Shown: positions 12,328-23,700 of the stretch, piece by piece
Layout of the letters: each line of letters begins with the position of its first letter
Position numbering within the stretch: the stretch's first letter is position 1
Origin: Mimachlamys varia
Taxonomy: Eukaryota; Mollusca; Bivalvia; Pectinida; Pectinidae
NCBI GenBank assembly: GCA_947623455.1
Contig: OX392543.1
Location: forward strand, 20,458,757 to 20,522,756
Direction of reading: 5' to 3'
DNA length: 64,000 nt
The notes under the pieces: model-generated
Databases searched by the model: none
Seen by the model: only the letters and a program-made list of their open reading frames with translations
Told to the model about the DNA's origin: nothing
Program-made: the position numbers and the translations under genes

Positions 12328-13023
12328 ATTTCAGAAGTAACTGTTCCGTGTAATTCTAGATATAAGGATTGAATCTTGCTTTGGTAAATTTCATAAGGTG
12401 AGTTTGTCTTGAAACTCTAACAAACTGCCATATTTGAGTCATAATTATACTTTTTAAAGTATCCAACTGCATACCACGGACAAAACGGAATGCTTGTTAT
12501 TTTGTTTTACCATTTGATGAATAAATGAACAAACAAAAAAGTAAAAATAATCTTGAACAGGGGGCTTGTTGAACACTAAAGTTTTCATATTCGATGTTTC
12601 TTCCAAATCAAACAATCTATTTTCAAATAGTTTAGAATTTTTAAGACACATTGTGTACATATTAGGAATAAGATTCATCAGTTTGGTATGAATGATATAT
12701 ACTGAGATTGTTTTGTACATAAACAGGAATTGAAAACTTAATTTGTAAGCTTTCGAAAACATCGGTTTCCTTTGTCAAGCAAAGAGTACAATAGCGAGTG
12801 TCGGTGGTCTGACCGCTGAAATCAGCTCACTATCCAAAATATCTCAGTATATATCATTGTGTACATACTTTCGAGAAGAGATTGCTATTAAACATACATG
12901 TATTATAATTTTCATTCATCGTGTTTTACGATGGTAACACACTGAGTTTGGAAAGGAGGGGTGCCAATCTGGACATTTCTGCGGTCTATCAGTGATAAGG
13001 CTCATATTTTGCAGGAAGGTAAT
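12328..13023. other. No gene recognised
   Basis: A 102-codon minus-strand frame (12454-12762) was examined. It is rich in Phe, Lys and Asn with no domain pattern, as expected from AT-rich DNA. Confidence 0.45.
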
Positions 13024-13412
13024 CAGTCTGATTAAAATACAGACCCTTGTTCTCACTCCGTTTTACAAGGATCTGACAACATCCCATAAGAGGTCACGTT
13101 CAGATGACATTTGTCGCCTCTTTACTTGACACTTAAATAATTTTCCTATTACCTGTCAACTTGCAGCAAGTCATTTCGTCACATTATTCTACATAAACGT
13201 TTTGGTGACGAAATGACTAAACGGACAAATGCGATTATGCAAGCTTTGTCGCCTCAAAATTTCACTGTCAAGATTCTGACAGTAGTAATTTGATTGGCTA
13301 ATGCAACAGGTCATCAGGACATGACCCCCTATAGGATTTTCTCTGATCTTAACGCAGCAGAGAGAAGTTTACGGAACGGCGCGGAGATCAAGATATGATT
13401 TTAATCAGATTG
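13024..13412 (-). mobile_element. MITE family M1, intact copy
   Basis: Uninterrupted copy with both ends (CAGTCTGATTAAAAT and TTTTAATCAGATTG). Flanking 9-mers GAAGGTAAT and GAAGATACT match at 7 of 9. It serves as the unoccupied reference for the nested insertion at 2.9 kb. Confidence 0.85.
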
Positions 13413-14374
13413 GAAGATACTGTGAGGTCAGCTGCATGTTGAATTATGATCAAAACATCTGAAATTGAGTGGGCTCATAGGCAATTGGGGGTCAAGGTCG
13501 GGAGTGTGTAAAATTAAAACGAAAATGTTGTGGAAGTTCTTATGAACAAGAAATTGTAGAAACACGTTTATTTTTTTTTGTAGTTTCTGCTAAATAAGTG
13601 GCAGATTGTAAGAATTAAGTAAAAAAGGAAAAAGCAGAAAAAGAAGATCACATAATTTATATCTGGTCTTTATTTATATAAAAAAACTTAAAGAAAATCT
13701 TCCATTAACCGACACCAAAACAGATTGACAACAATTATCACCCCTACATGGAGATCATACTATATACTTGGCAAGTTACTTACCCCGCAGGGTTCTATGG
13801 GACCTTGTGATAGGGCCCAAGAGGTGTTATATTGTGCATTTTGTAGGTTTGATTATATTCATTCAAGAAAAAAACTTGCCAAACATCCCCGGCAGAACAT
13901 GCATTTTTTATCCCAAGCTGATCTGTTTGGGGCCCTAAAAGGTGTCAAAATAGGCATTTTCAGCTTCAATCAGCATTTTATAAAACATTAAGTCAAATTC
14001 TAACCACACTTGATAGCAATAATACCATATGTATGTGTAATCAGAATCTATATTTAGCATATTACTGACTTTCTGGAGATGCCCCTTATAATCCTTTTTA
14101 TTTATTCTGACTAATTTTCCTTCAAAATGTCATAATGTTAAGTACTTAATAAATGTAAAATTTGACCTTAACCTATGAGCTTGAGGTTTGGCCAGTGGAA
14201 TTTTTTTTTATTCTGACCAACTTTTCTTCATAGTGTCATAATAAAATATCAATCAGTAAATATTGACAGACGTACGAACAGGACAGACAGACAAGCTAAT
14301 TACTAGAGGTCACCCGCATACAAGATGGAGCATAATTACCTTGAGGTTTGGACAATTATTGTAATATTATAAGT
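13413..14374. other. No gene recognised
   Basis: Contains an 88-codon + strand frame at 13725 with no recognisable domain and some repeat-like CCATATG/ATTCTGAC text. Confidence 0.45.
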
Positions 14375-15000
14375 TATAGTCACTAACTGACCCTCTATAG
14401 AGAGTCAGTTAGTGACTATATAACGAATTTATCGCATCGAGGACACTTTTTAAACACATTAAACAGAAACAACATAATCAGTAATTTCGGGCGTCAAGAT
14501 AGAAATGGGACAGACATTCGTCCAATTGTTGCTGACTGAACGATTCGAAATCAGTATTCTGATTCTTTTCAAACAGATAATCCTTTAAACATCTAGCTGT
14601 CGTTTTGTTGGCCTTGATTGTCTTTACAGCTTGACTTTCCAGTCTTTTTATATTTATGTCTGCTGCTGTCGTCTGCCCGAATCGTGCCATTTTTGTTGAC
14701 AGTCAACATCGCGGAGACGCTTGAAACACCAACCCAAAAAATCTCGCAAAATGCACACAAAATTCCCATGGTGTAAGGGGAATTAAGTAACTCTTATAAC
14801 TATCATGGTAATATAAAGATAGTACAGGTGAACCGAAATTAACTTCACGATTCTAGAAGCCATTTTTCAAAGATAGTACCAATTTGATTTTCGAAGCGGT
14901 GGAAATTGTCGGCGCCATTAAATCAAACTGACCCTCTATAAAACTGGTAGCGCCATCTAACGGGCCAAAGTGACCCTCTATAGAAAAATAGAGGGTCACC
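14375..15000. repeat. Palindromes with the TGACCCTCTATA motif
   Basis: A perfect 17-bp-arm palindrome at 14375-14420 (TATAGTCACTAACTGAC and its complement). TGACCCTCTATA recurs near 14928 and 14970, the last paired with TAGAGGGTCA. These flank the Crypton-like fragment on both sides and could be ends of a small element. Confidence 0.45.
14478..14690 (-). CDS. Crypton/DUF3504-like N-terminal fragment
   Basis: A 70-codon minus-strand frame from ATG 14690 (MARFGQTTAADINIKRLESQ) to TGA. It ends QQLDECLSHFYLDARNY, which resembles the start of the DUF3504/Crypton N-terminal domain, where a Q/E-L-x-x-x-L-x-x-FY-x-x-x-R pattern is usual. It stops exactly where the domain should run on, with no donor site. 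This looks like either a truncated first exon or a fragment captured in a small element. The flanks carry TGACCCTCTATA repeats on both sides. Confidence 0.45.
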   Translation of the reverse strand: MARFGQTTAADINIKRLESQAVKTIKANKTTARCLKDYLFEKNQNTDFESFSQQQLDECLSHFYLDARNY

Positions 15001-15342
15001 ACGTGACGTCTCTCAACCAATGATATCATGACATTCTAGTCCGAGGTGCGATAAATGTATATAAATGGACAGTGAAGGTGAGATTGCATCACCTTAGCGT
15101 ACACCTTTGAATGTTTGAAAACGTCCTACATTTGTATATTCTTTCGGTGAAGGTCACACTGGCCTATTGACAGTGCACTGCAACATCGTCTGGGTGACGC
15201 AGATATACTAAAAGTTTTATCAGTATATCTTTAACGGTATAAAAGTTATCGCCTAGACAAGAAATGGGATAATTCACACATATTTGACTTCCGACCTTGA
15301 GGTCAAGGTCACAGTGACATAGTGACAGTGCACTGCACTTCT

Positions 15343-15430
15343 CCGGCTTTCCTCCACCTCCAAAACCTGACACGTCCTTAAGTATGACCCGGGCTGTTAA
15401 TAAGATATGAAAGTAAATAAATCGAACCAA
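15343..15430 (+). repeat. SINE 3' fragment upstream of TNFR gene 1
   Basis: CCGGCTTTCCTCCACCTCCA then CGTCCTTAAGTATGACCC and GCTGTTAATAAGA match the SINE tail at 56.3 kb. It ends about 80 bp before the first coding exon. Confidence 0.6.
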
Positions 15431-15512
15431 GCAACACTCCTTTGCAGAAAAGTTTACTTGGTTACACATTGATAAAGTGATCACGTTGCAGTCGTTTTGT
15501 TTTCTGTTCCAG

Positions 15513-18500
15513 ATGGAGAGAACCGTACTGGTGACATTGACTTTTGTGTTACTTATTGCATCAACCTTGCAGGTAAGATTGTTATGCATGATGTTCTTCC
15601 TTTTCTTTATGTGTCACCTTAATGTAATGTTATCTTTCATTCATCAACATATACACATGCTCTCAAAACCTGGGTTTTTTAAATTAGTTCTTGGTACATA
15701 ATCCCTAATAAAGTTTCGGGATATGAATACATACATGTATATATAATTATTTTCTAACTGAAAGCGATTTTACACAAATGCTTGGAATATTGTATATACA
15801 TAGATAAAAACATCATTCATGTTCGTAAAACTCTTGTATATATAACTGATCTTGACAACCATCTGTTTTAGTAATTTTGATAATGTGAATTCGGAACTGG
15901 ATTCGTTTGGTTCATGAACATGTTATTTTGGTTCGGACATCATCCCAGTTAGGATTAAGAAAAATTTAGATATTAGTTCGTCTGACCCTAATGGACCATT
16001 GGGTGAAAAGCAATCTTCGCATACATTCAGAATATTGATTAGACACCTAGGGTTAATGGATGGGGCGTCAAGAAGGGAAGTTAAGTGGAACTTGCTTTAA
16101 CTTTCTAGTATTCCTTTTTGTAACGGCGGATTTAATTCAGTAATGGATAATCATTTTCTATATTAAGAATTTTGATTGAACGCCTTACATTGGATGGTTG
16201 AGGCCCCAAAGGGGGGGAAGTAAGCTGTAGTTTTGCTCTAAAACACTTCTCATCCTTTTCATGTGTACTTTGGTTAATTGCAATCAGGTTTGACCTGGTG
16301 CGTCATTGCGGTTGGCAATCAATTATTTGATAAAGAATTTTGATCAGACGCCCGGGGGCGAGAGGGCTGGGCACGGAAACAGAAAATTAGCTAAAATATT
16401 GCTTTGAAATCTTCCTTACCGCTTGAATGAATTTAAACCAAGTTTGATCTGTTGTATCAATAGGCCCTGGATAATTAAGTTTTGGTCATTCATTGCCATA
16501 ATACTTCACCGCCATGCGCCATCAGCTGTGCGGTGTCCGCCTTGCGCAAACCCATGTTTCAGTTTAGTCAGATGGCCGTCATGGCTTAATGGCCGTCAGG
16601 GCCTAATGTATAAAATATCTTTGGAAACTTTGATAGTAATCTTTTTGTTTTCCTTTTTCCTGTGCAGGCCACAGAACTACGTCCTTACATCGCACATGGG
16701 AAAGAGAATCTTATTTGTTTCGAATGCCCAGCAGGATTTTACCTCTCTGGAAACTGCACCCGTAACAACACAATCGCAACCTGTACCGTATGTCCACTGG
16801 GGTATTATTCCAGTGTCCCCGGTGTCCATACTAACTGTGCAAGGTGTGCACAATTCTGTGAGTCGGATACTCTGATAGTGGTTTCTAATTGCTCGTCAAC
16901 AAATAATTTGACATGTGACTGTCCACCAGGAAAAGAACTGACGAATCCCCTTGACAAATACCGCGCTGTATGTGAGGACCCACCAACACCCGATCCTCCG
17001 GAAATAAAACAGAATTGTAAGTTTACTTTTTAAGTATACGATTTAAGCCGTATACATTATTACATCAATCGCACCTATACCGGCGGTTTACAGCGTAACA
17101 CAAATGCCCCCCCCCCCCTACGGTTTATCTTGTAAGTGAAAAGGTCTTTCTCTTCAGTAATATAATTCAATAATGCCGTTTTACTGGAATATTACAAAAC
17201 ACGCTATCAAGTTTTACACACGCATTTCATGTAACGGGATTGAAAGAGTTATCCCCTGAGTGCCCCAAAACCAAATCAAAGCTGTGTCACCGGCCGCTAC
17301 CCAGAAGGTAACTGTAACATGGAAACATGCACAGTTGGGCTGTTAGTTTCTCCCTTGAATACTTCCCATCCCTCATTATGCTTCCGTAATTTAATCCTTA
17401 CGTTATAGTTTGACCATTCGGCCACTTTTCGCTCGGTAGTTACATGTAGGTCAAGCGGATAGCCATTTTTTGTTTACCGATGTAGCTTGTTATGCGCAAA
17501 AAATTTACATGTCCAAATCGTTGATCAACAAATAGTGATTCCCTTTTATAATTCTTAGTTAAAGTTTTTGAGAACATATTTCAGCGTAAATCACCTATTA
17601 ATTTTCCACAAGATTATACAGTTAATTCGTATGTACAATAATTCTAAATAAGCATAAAAAATATAGCTTAACCGTGATGCCTCTTGAAGTAAAGTTTCTT
17701 TATTTTGTTTACCCATTTCAGTCAAACTTCGTCTTTTTGTGAGACTTTCTTTCATTTTATAAACAAATCACATTAACATATGAAAAATAAATTATTACAA
17801 ATTGCGTTGTTTTTACAAAATGCGTTATTAGATCCAAATCCAAAATTGTCCGCCATTTTTATATTATATACTATTATGCAATTGTGAATTACTTTAACAC
17901 TATAATTATACGTTCACTTGATAGAAAATTTGATAACCTTTCCAATGATATATGATACATGTATGTTATTAAAGGGGTTTTACTCACCTGATCCTGTTTC
18001 TACATTAGTTTAGAAATTTGGGATTTTCACCTTTTGGCCCCTAGCATCACTGAAGAGTCATAGGAGGACAGAACAGCTGTATGGTGCAGTTTAAGTCATT
18101 TTTTCGGCATAATGTATCTATTACTAAATTTAAAAGGTGCAGCACATGTGTGTTACGTCATTCTTATGTAACGGAGTGAGGGTAAGGATCTGCATTTTTA
18201 GGTCACCTGAGACGGAGTCTAGGGCGGGGCCCCAAAGGGAAAATTATCCTAAATTTCAAAACTTTTCTTCTACAGACTCAGAGGTGCTACAGCATATTTC
18301 TCTACATGGATAGAAAGGTCATCAAGGGCTTCGTTTATATTGTAAATTTCAGTACTCCCGGGCTATCGTTCACCCTCGGGGAGGGGGTAAAGTTTACTAT
18401 AGTTTATTTAGGGAAATAACATTTTTGGCTATATTTTTTCCATTTTAAGTACCACAGTAGGAAATAATTCCTACTTTGTCACAATCATCCTAGGAGAAAA

Positions 18501-21500
18501 ATAGAATCAAACTGTTAAATTTGGATTCCTGCCCCTATCCCAGGGGCCAGGAAATTATACAAAATTTCAAAAGTATTCTTCTCCAATCTTGGAGGTACTA
18601 CAGTCTTTTTCTCTACATGGATAGAAAGATCATCATGGGTTTCAGTTAATTTGTAAATTTCAGTATCCCTCTGTTATCCTCATCAGAGAGGGTCCCGGTA
18701 AAGTTTACTGTAGTTTATATTGGGAAATAACACTTTTGGGTATATTTTGTCCAGATTCTTTGAGGAAACCATTCCTACTTCGTGACAATCATTCAAAAGA
18801 TTTAGAATTCTTTTCCTGTAATGACATGACAAATGTTATATTTCACCTAGTTGACTTCATCATTAAAATTGAGCTATCATATCTATAACATTACTCAGGT
18901 GATTGCTAAGGCCCTTGGGCCTCTTGTATTCATTTTAATTGGGAAATCCAACGTTTCGCAGCAAAGAGATCAATGTTTCTTTTCGTTTTCTGTACACCTA
19001 TATACATTATATATATACGAATTAACATCTTTATTGTTGTTTATAAATATCATACGAGATCATCTGCTTTGAAATATTTTCGTAGTAAACTGGAATATCA
19101 TTTATTTTAGGTTCATGTGAATCTGCAAGAAAGTATAATGAATCATCACACAACCAAACACAAGATGACTCCGGTAAGTAAATAATGGTTTTTACGTTGT
19201 AAAGTTGAAACTTTTCTCTTTAATATCGAAAGGCAAATATGAATGTCCAACCCAAAGAAAGTCATAGAAATGACATCTGTTGTTTCATACTAAATAGTTG
19301 GTTCAGCCGTTTCCGCTTTATCATGAAGTTATATTTTTTGTGGAGATCGTTTTTAAGTCGGCGATGGATCCGCGGTTTTTTCTATTAAATCATTCAAAGG
19401 CATCTTTATAGAAGTGCATAGAAAATTATGGCACAGATATGGTTCCACAGCAGACACGTGTTAATGACAACGTTTGTGGTTATCCTAATACAAATAATCA
19501 TTATTTGTACAGAATATAATAGTATCGGTATACATGACCTTTCATAACTTTTGCTTACTGACGTTCGTATATAAAGGGAAGGCGATATAGATAATTGTAA
19601 GCGCCATACCCTGTCAAAGGCAGTGCCAACATGACTCTAAAAATGTTGTGTAACAGGAAAGAGAATAGTGTGCTTCCACTATGGATCAAACCCTTGATTT
19701 CCAGGTTCCTAGTCGGGCACTTTACGACTGAGCTTAGGGGAAATTCCTCTAGCCTGAAGCTAGAAGACGACTTTAATCCTATGTACTATTAAAATCTGCC
19801 TTTTACGTTTTCAGTTATATCTGAAGATGTCGGACACATAAATTTAACGAACTGCACTTGTCCTGCACATGACAAGTGTGTGGACAGCACCTATGGTAAG
19901 TATTGTAATTGTTAATTTGTATTAACATCACACATTACCATAGCTGTAACGTATAACGTGCAATAAAAGAATAAGACTTGACGTCATCCTAAGTTAACAC
20001 AATCATGCGTTTAACTAAAATAGTTTACCTAAGATGAACAAGCTTGAAACAGTTTAAGACATATTTTGTTTCAGATATTATAATGTTACGATTCTTTTAT
20101 TCGTTACAGGTTTCTTTCACTGGTATCTCACTCTGGTCATCGTATTATTGATAGTTGTCAACATATTTACAATATCAATATATAAGTTTGGGACTTGTAA
20201 AAAGTTAAAAAGCAGGCGCAAAGGATCATCTAGAACAGCCAACGACAGGTACGTTTATCAAGTTGACATTGGTACTGCTGTCCGAGTTGAGGTTGTTTCT
20301 AAATGTTAACTATACCATTTGTATGTTTCACCAACAAATCCATAAAAGACCCTTCCACAAGGTACTTGGTTGGTATTACAAATTATTTCCGAGTTATTAA
20401 CACATCGCATTATGCATCGAATGAAAGCAAACATTTAAATAATCTGTTTTAAATATTATCTTCTGAACAACTTCCCTTCAAAGTTAAACTAAAATCTTGC
20501 ATTATATTGTTTACTTGGATGTGACAAAGATTTAACATTGAGGATGTCGTCGATGAAACAGAAAACAATGACTCTTTCGGAACACCTGGTCTTATTCTTT
20601 TGTAATTTCGCAGGGGTTTCTGTATAAATCTTTCTTCTGTATTCTCTGATTTGATAAGCTACTGGCTTGTCTAGCTATTTCAAAATAAAAAGTTCCGGAT
20701 TTTTAAATACCAATATGTTTGCTAAAGAAAGAACGAAACCATAAGATACCTTTATGATTAACACGAGTGTGTTAAGGCACATATAAGTTCGTTTGAAGCC
20801 CAATTTTCGTAACGCATGTTACTTCGTTTATGATGCCTTGGGATTCCCTGACCTCATTTAATGTATGAAAATTCTTAAAATCGTTACAAATGACGTAATA
20901 CACAGCAAGAATTCGTATGACACATAGGAAATTATTTGCAATCGTAATACACCACCCGATAACCTTTTGGTTAACGTGTAATCCAGACCTATGCGTAAGA
21001 TATCGTGAATATTATGTACATTGTTTGTTATGCAAAACAATCTTTTTAATCATTATAGTGTTTCTGGTCCGGAAAATGTAGGACTACTGAAAATGAAAGG
21101 TGATCCCGCCAATGTATCCAACGAAGAAACCAGCCGTCGTGAGGATATTTCAAACGATGAGTAAGCAATCAAAAGTGTTATTTTGTAGCTTAATGGTAGT
21201 ACAAGACGAGTGTGTACAACACAGACATGGTGTATTGACGGATGAACGAGTATAGTAATTTTGGATATTTATGTTATCAATGATAGAAAATGAAACTTTT
21301 GAGGTAAAAACAGCTCCCCACTAGTGATTTACCTGTCCCAATAGTGTTCCCTCTCCTGTATTCGATGGTTATGGAGTTGAGGTAGAACAGCTCCCTTCCA
21401 GTGATTTACCTGTCCTAATAGTGTTCCCTCTCCTGTATTCCAGGGTTAATTTCAATTAACGTATTGTAACATCAGGTGACTACCAATAGACCTGGGACCG

Positions 21501-21970
21501 CATTCATGAAACCGTTTTCATGCTCAAGCATGGATTCTGTGATCAAGCCAGCTTTCTTGAAACATGAATCATGTCGAAGAATGAAAAGTCAGCAGAGAGA
21601 ATTTTACCGAATGCGCGGCGCGGAGATCAAGATAAGGTTTTCATCAGATTGATGAATATTTGATGTTTATATTTTCCTTTTGAGACGAATGACAGCTATT
21701 ATTTTCATAACCTTTTAAAAAAAATTGTATTTATTTCTGTAACTATGGTAACCAATGTCACCCTTTTCTATTTTGTATCTTTTCAGGCAAATTTCAACAG
21801 GTGGTTCTGAACTGATGCAATCAATTACTGATCACTTATGTCAAATCCACCCAGCAAATGACAGCCCTACCCCAACAGTACCTTCTTCTGCTAATTATTT
21901 CAGTGCAGCAACCAGTCTAATTAACAGCGATTCGTCAGCAATAGGCAATTCGTCAGCAATAGGCAATTAG
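15513..21970 (+). CDS. TNF receptor superfamily-like type I membrane protein (7 exons)
   Basis: Exons: 15513-15572, 16668-17016, 19111-19173, 19815-19895, 20110-20248, 21059-21160, 21787-21970. Every internal border is GT/AG, mostly GTAAGT or GTAAGC. The lengths sum to 978 nt, giving 325 residues and a TAG stop in one continuous frame. Residues 1-20 (MERTVLVTLTFVLLIASTLQ) form a signal peptide that is one whole phase-0 exon. Exon 2 encodes a TNFR cysteine-rich region (CFECPAGFY, CTVCPLGYYS, NCSSTNNLTCDCPPG) with several N-glycosylation sequons. Exons 3-4 are a short stalk. Residues about 190-212 (LTLVIVLLIVVNIFTISIY) span the membrane, followed by basic stop-transfer residues CKKLKSRRK. The roughly 113-residue tail shows no death domain; SNEE at 251-254 fits the loose TRAF2-type motif (P/S/A/T)x(Q/E)E, which is inference. 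The start is the ATG directly after a splice-acceptor-like TTCCAG, so a 5'UTR exon probably lies upstream. The ligand is unknown; a cell-surface signalling role is inferred from the family. Confidence 0.88.
17840..17970 (-). repeat. Fragment of the T1 element
   Basis: Reverse-complement relative of 5330-5450 (shared ACCTTTCCAATGATATATGA and flanking blocks), in TNFR intron 2 just before a tandem-core element. Confidence 0.5.
17981..18927 (+). mobile_element. Tandem-core element H1 in TNFR intron 2
   Basis: Begins CTCACCTGATC and ends CAGGTGATTG..GGCCCTTGGGCCTCTTGT. Two internal units of roughly 300 bp share CTCTACATGGATAGAAAG, GTAAAGTTTACTRTAGTTTA and ATTCCTACTT blocks. End structure as in H2 and H4. 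Confidence 0.65.
18165..18200 (+). repeat. M1 MITE end fragment
   Basis: About 35 bp matching the ACGGAGTGAG..AAGGATCTG end of family M1, inside the tandem-core element of TNFR intron 2. Confidence 0.45.
20543..20645 (+). repeat. Penelope-type 3'-region fragment
   Basis: GATGTCGTCGATGAAACAGA then GGAACACCTGGTCTTATTCT, matching the sequence after the Penelope RT at 48.1-48.3 kb. In TNFR intron 5. Confidence 0.5.
21308..21445 (+). repeat. About 77-bp tandem duplication in TNFR intron 6
   Basis: AACAGCTCCC, CAGTGATTTACCTGTCC and AATAGTGTTCCCTCTCCTGT occur twice. Confidence 0.7.
21590..21651 (+). repeat. M1 MITE end fragment in TNFR intron 6
   Basis: About 60 bp matching the AGCAGAGAGA..GCGCGGAGATCAAGAT..CAGATTG end of M1, truncated at its left. 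Confidence 0.6.
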
Positions 21971-23230
21971 CGGAAGAGGTGCTATCGATAAGCAAACAAT
22001 TCACCAAAATTAGTGATATCAGCAGTTGCGTTTCACATATATCTGACTTTGGTGTTTTGTGTTGACCCACATACGGGTCTCGTGTTTGCTATTAAACACT
22101 TTTCCTTTTCCTGCTGATATGTGCCGTATCGCCGAGACTACAAAGCTCAGCTGAAAGATTTGAATGAGACGGGCAGTAATGGTGAACATGTAGTTCCCAT
22201 AATTGAACAGAATAAATCGGCCCAGTCTCGAGGAAAGTATACATTAAGCTTTAACAGAGGAACAATAGACAAATCCTGGTGGTACTTTACAGAAACCTAA
22301 AATAAAGTGTGCGGTTAATGCCCTGACATTATCAAGTAAATGCGGAATGAACTTTATTACAAGTGAAGAGATTGTGAAGAAATGGTAGTCATTTGTTATA
22401 AGGGTTGTAAAACGTCGTAGGTAAAACAAATCCCGCGACTGAAAAAACTACCCTTAGTATAACAAAATACAGGTATGGTTGATTTGAAGTTTGATACAGG
22501 TACACGAGCCAAGATATTACCAGAAAAAAACGTTCCGGCAATTGAAAAGAAATGTGACGCTGCAGAAATACAATGTTAAAATAAACTGTAATCTGACACT
22601 GATCAAAGCGTATTTATTTGCTTCAGTAGTGTAATTAACTTGTTTTGAGTGGCCATATTGCCTGTTAAAACATGCAATCTGGTTTGAACCTCAGACCGAA
22701 CGCATTTTCCTCTTTGGAATATTTGGTTTTATGTTTGATAAAATAAAGAAAAATCCTGATTTCGGATGTTGGTTGATTTTATTTAAAATCCTAAGGTTTG
22801 GTCATGGAAGAACCTACATGCATGATGTATGTATGCTGGAGAAAGGGTTTTGTGATTTACTTGCCTACCAGACAACGCAGATCTGATGCAGCCTTTATAG
22901 TACTATTCGATTGAATGCTATGCCCAAGTCATCCAGCAACGCATTCCATCCGATCACACTTTACTGACAATGGGTTAACTTCTTGTTGTCATAACACATA
23001 ACTGCTACCATTTGACTTTTTTACGAAGTGCATTAACATGAATAGATAAATATAACATTTTTTTCTACACAACATGGACATAAAAAGACCAGTTACAACT
23101 TCACAAAACATCGGGATATCAGTTTAAAGCCTGTTAAAATACACTTGATTAACTCACACGATTAATACTCTGTAAACAGGAACAATTTGAACAACATTTT
23201 CTCAATGATATTAGATAGCTTTTCTTTTTC
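21971..23230. other. TNFR gene 1 3' flank
   Basis: AATAAA signals occur near 22210, 22296 and 22577, so the 3'UTR probably ends within about 600 bp of the stop. A P3-like arm follows. Confidence 0.45.
22641..22703 (+). repeat. One-arm relative of P3
   Basis: TGTTTTGAGTGGCCATATTG and GGTTTGAACCTCAGACCGA follow the order of the P3 left arm, but no right arm is present. Confidence 0.5.
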
Positions 23231-23274
23231 AAACTTTGTCGCATACGTTAACGATCCTTAAATCGTTAATAAGA

Positions 23275-23478
23275 ATGGAGTTCAAAATTATGGCTTCTGG
23301 AGACGAGTCCGAAGTCGCATTTCCAAACTGGAAGGCTCAGTTGCGTATTGATACAGAGAATGACACAACCATGGAGGGATTTTCCGATGAGGAAGCTCTT
23401 GGACCATCCCATAGGAAGTCTGAAAATATACAAAATAACCAATTCATCATGGATGTACATGTACTACTTAGTAAAAAA
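23275..23478 (+). CDS. Unrecognised ORF, possible retroelement fragment
   Basis: From an ATG at 23275 the frame reads MEFKIMASGDESEVAFPNWK with an acidic continuation (DEEALGPSHRKS). It runs into sequence related to Penelope 3' regions at 23483. Composition looks coding up to that point. No domain recognised; it could be an ORF1-type remnant or a broken exon. Confidence 0.25.
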
Positions 23479-23482
23479 AATC

Positions 23483-23700
23483 AGAGAATACCAAAGCGTC
23501 AACAGCACCATAATCCGAACTCAAAATCGATTAAACTAGGGGCATAATAGGAACAAAGGAAAGATTTATATGGAGGCTCTCGTAAAAGCACAAGAGAATA
23601 AGACCATGTGTTCCGGAAAAGTAAGCGTCTTCTGCTTCATCGACGACACCCGCAATGTAAATCTTGGTCACATCAAAATGAAAACCGAGTCATTGTCATC
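23483..23700 (-). repeat. Penelope-type 3'-region fragment
   Basis: AGAGAATACCAAAGCGTCAA through ATCGATTAAACTAGGGGC to GCTTCATCGACGACACCCGC, reverse strand relative to the Penelope reading direction. Confidence 0.55.

Noticed and set aside
15164..15589. 141-codon minus-strand frame over the TNFR leader exon
   Set aside because: It overlaps a SINE fragment and the + strand signal-peptide exon; the + strand has splice and paralogue support.
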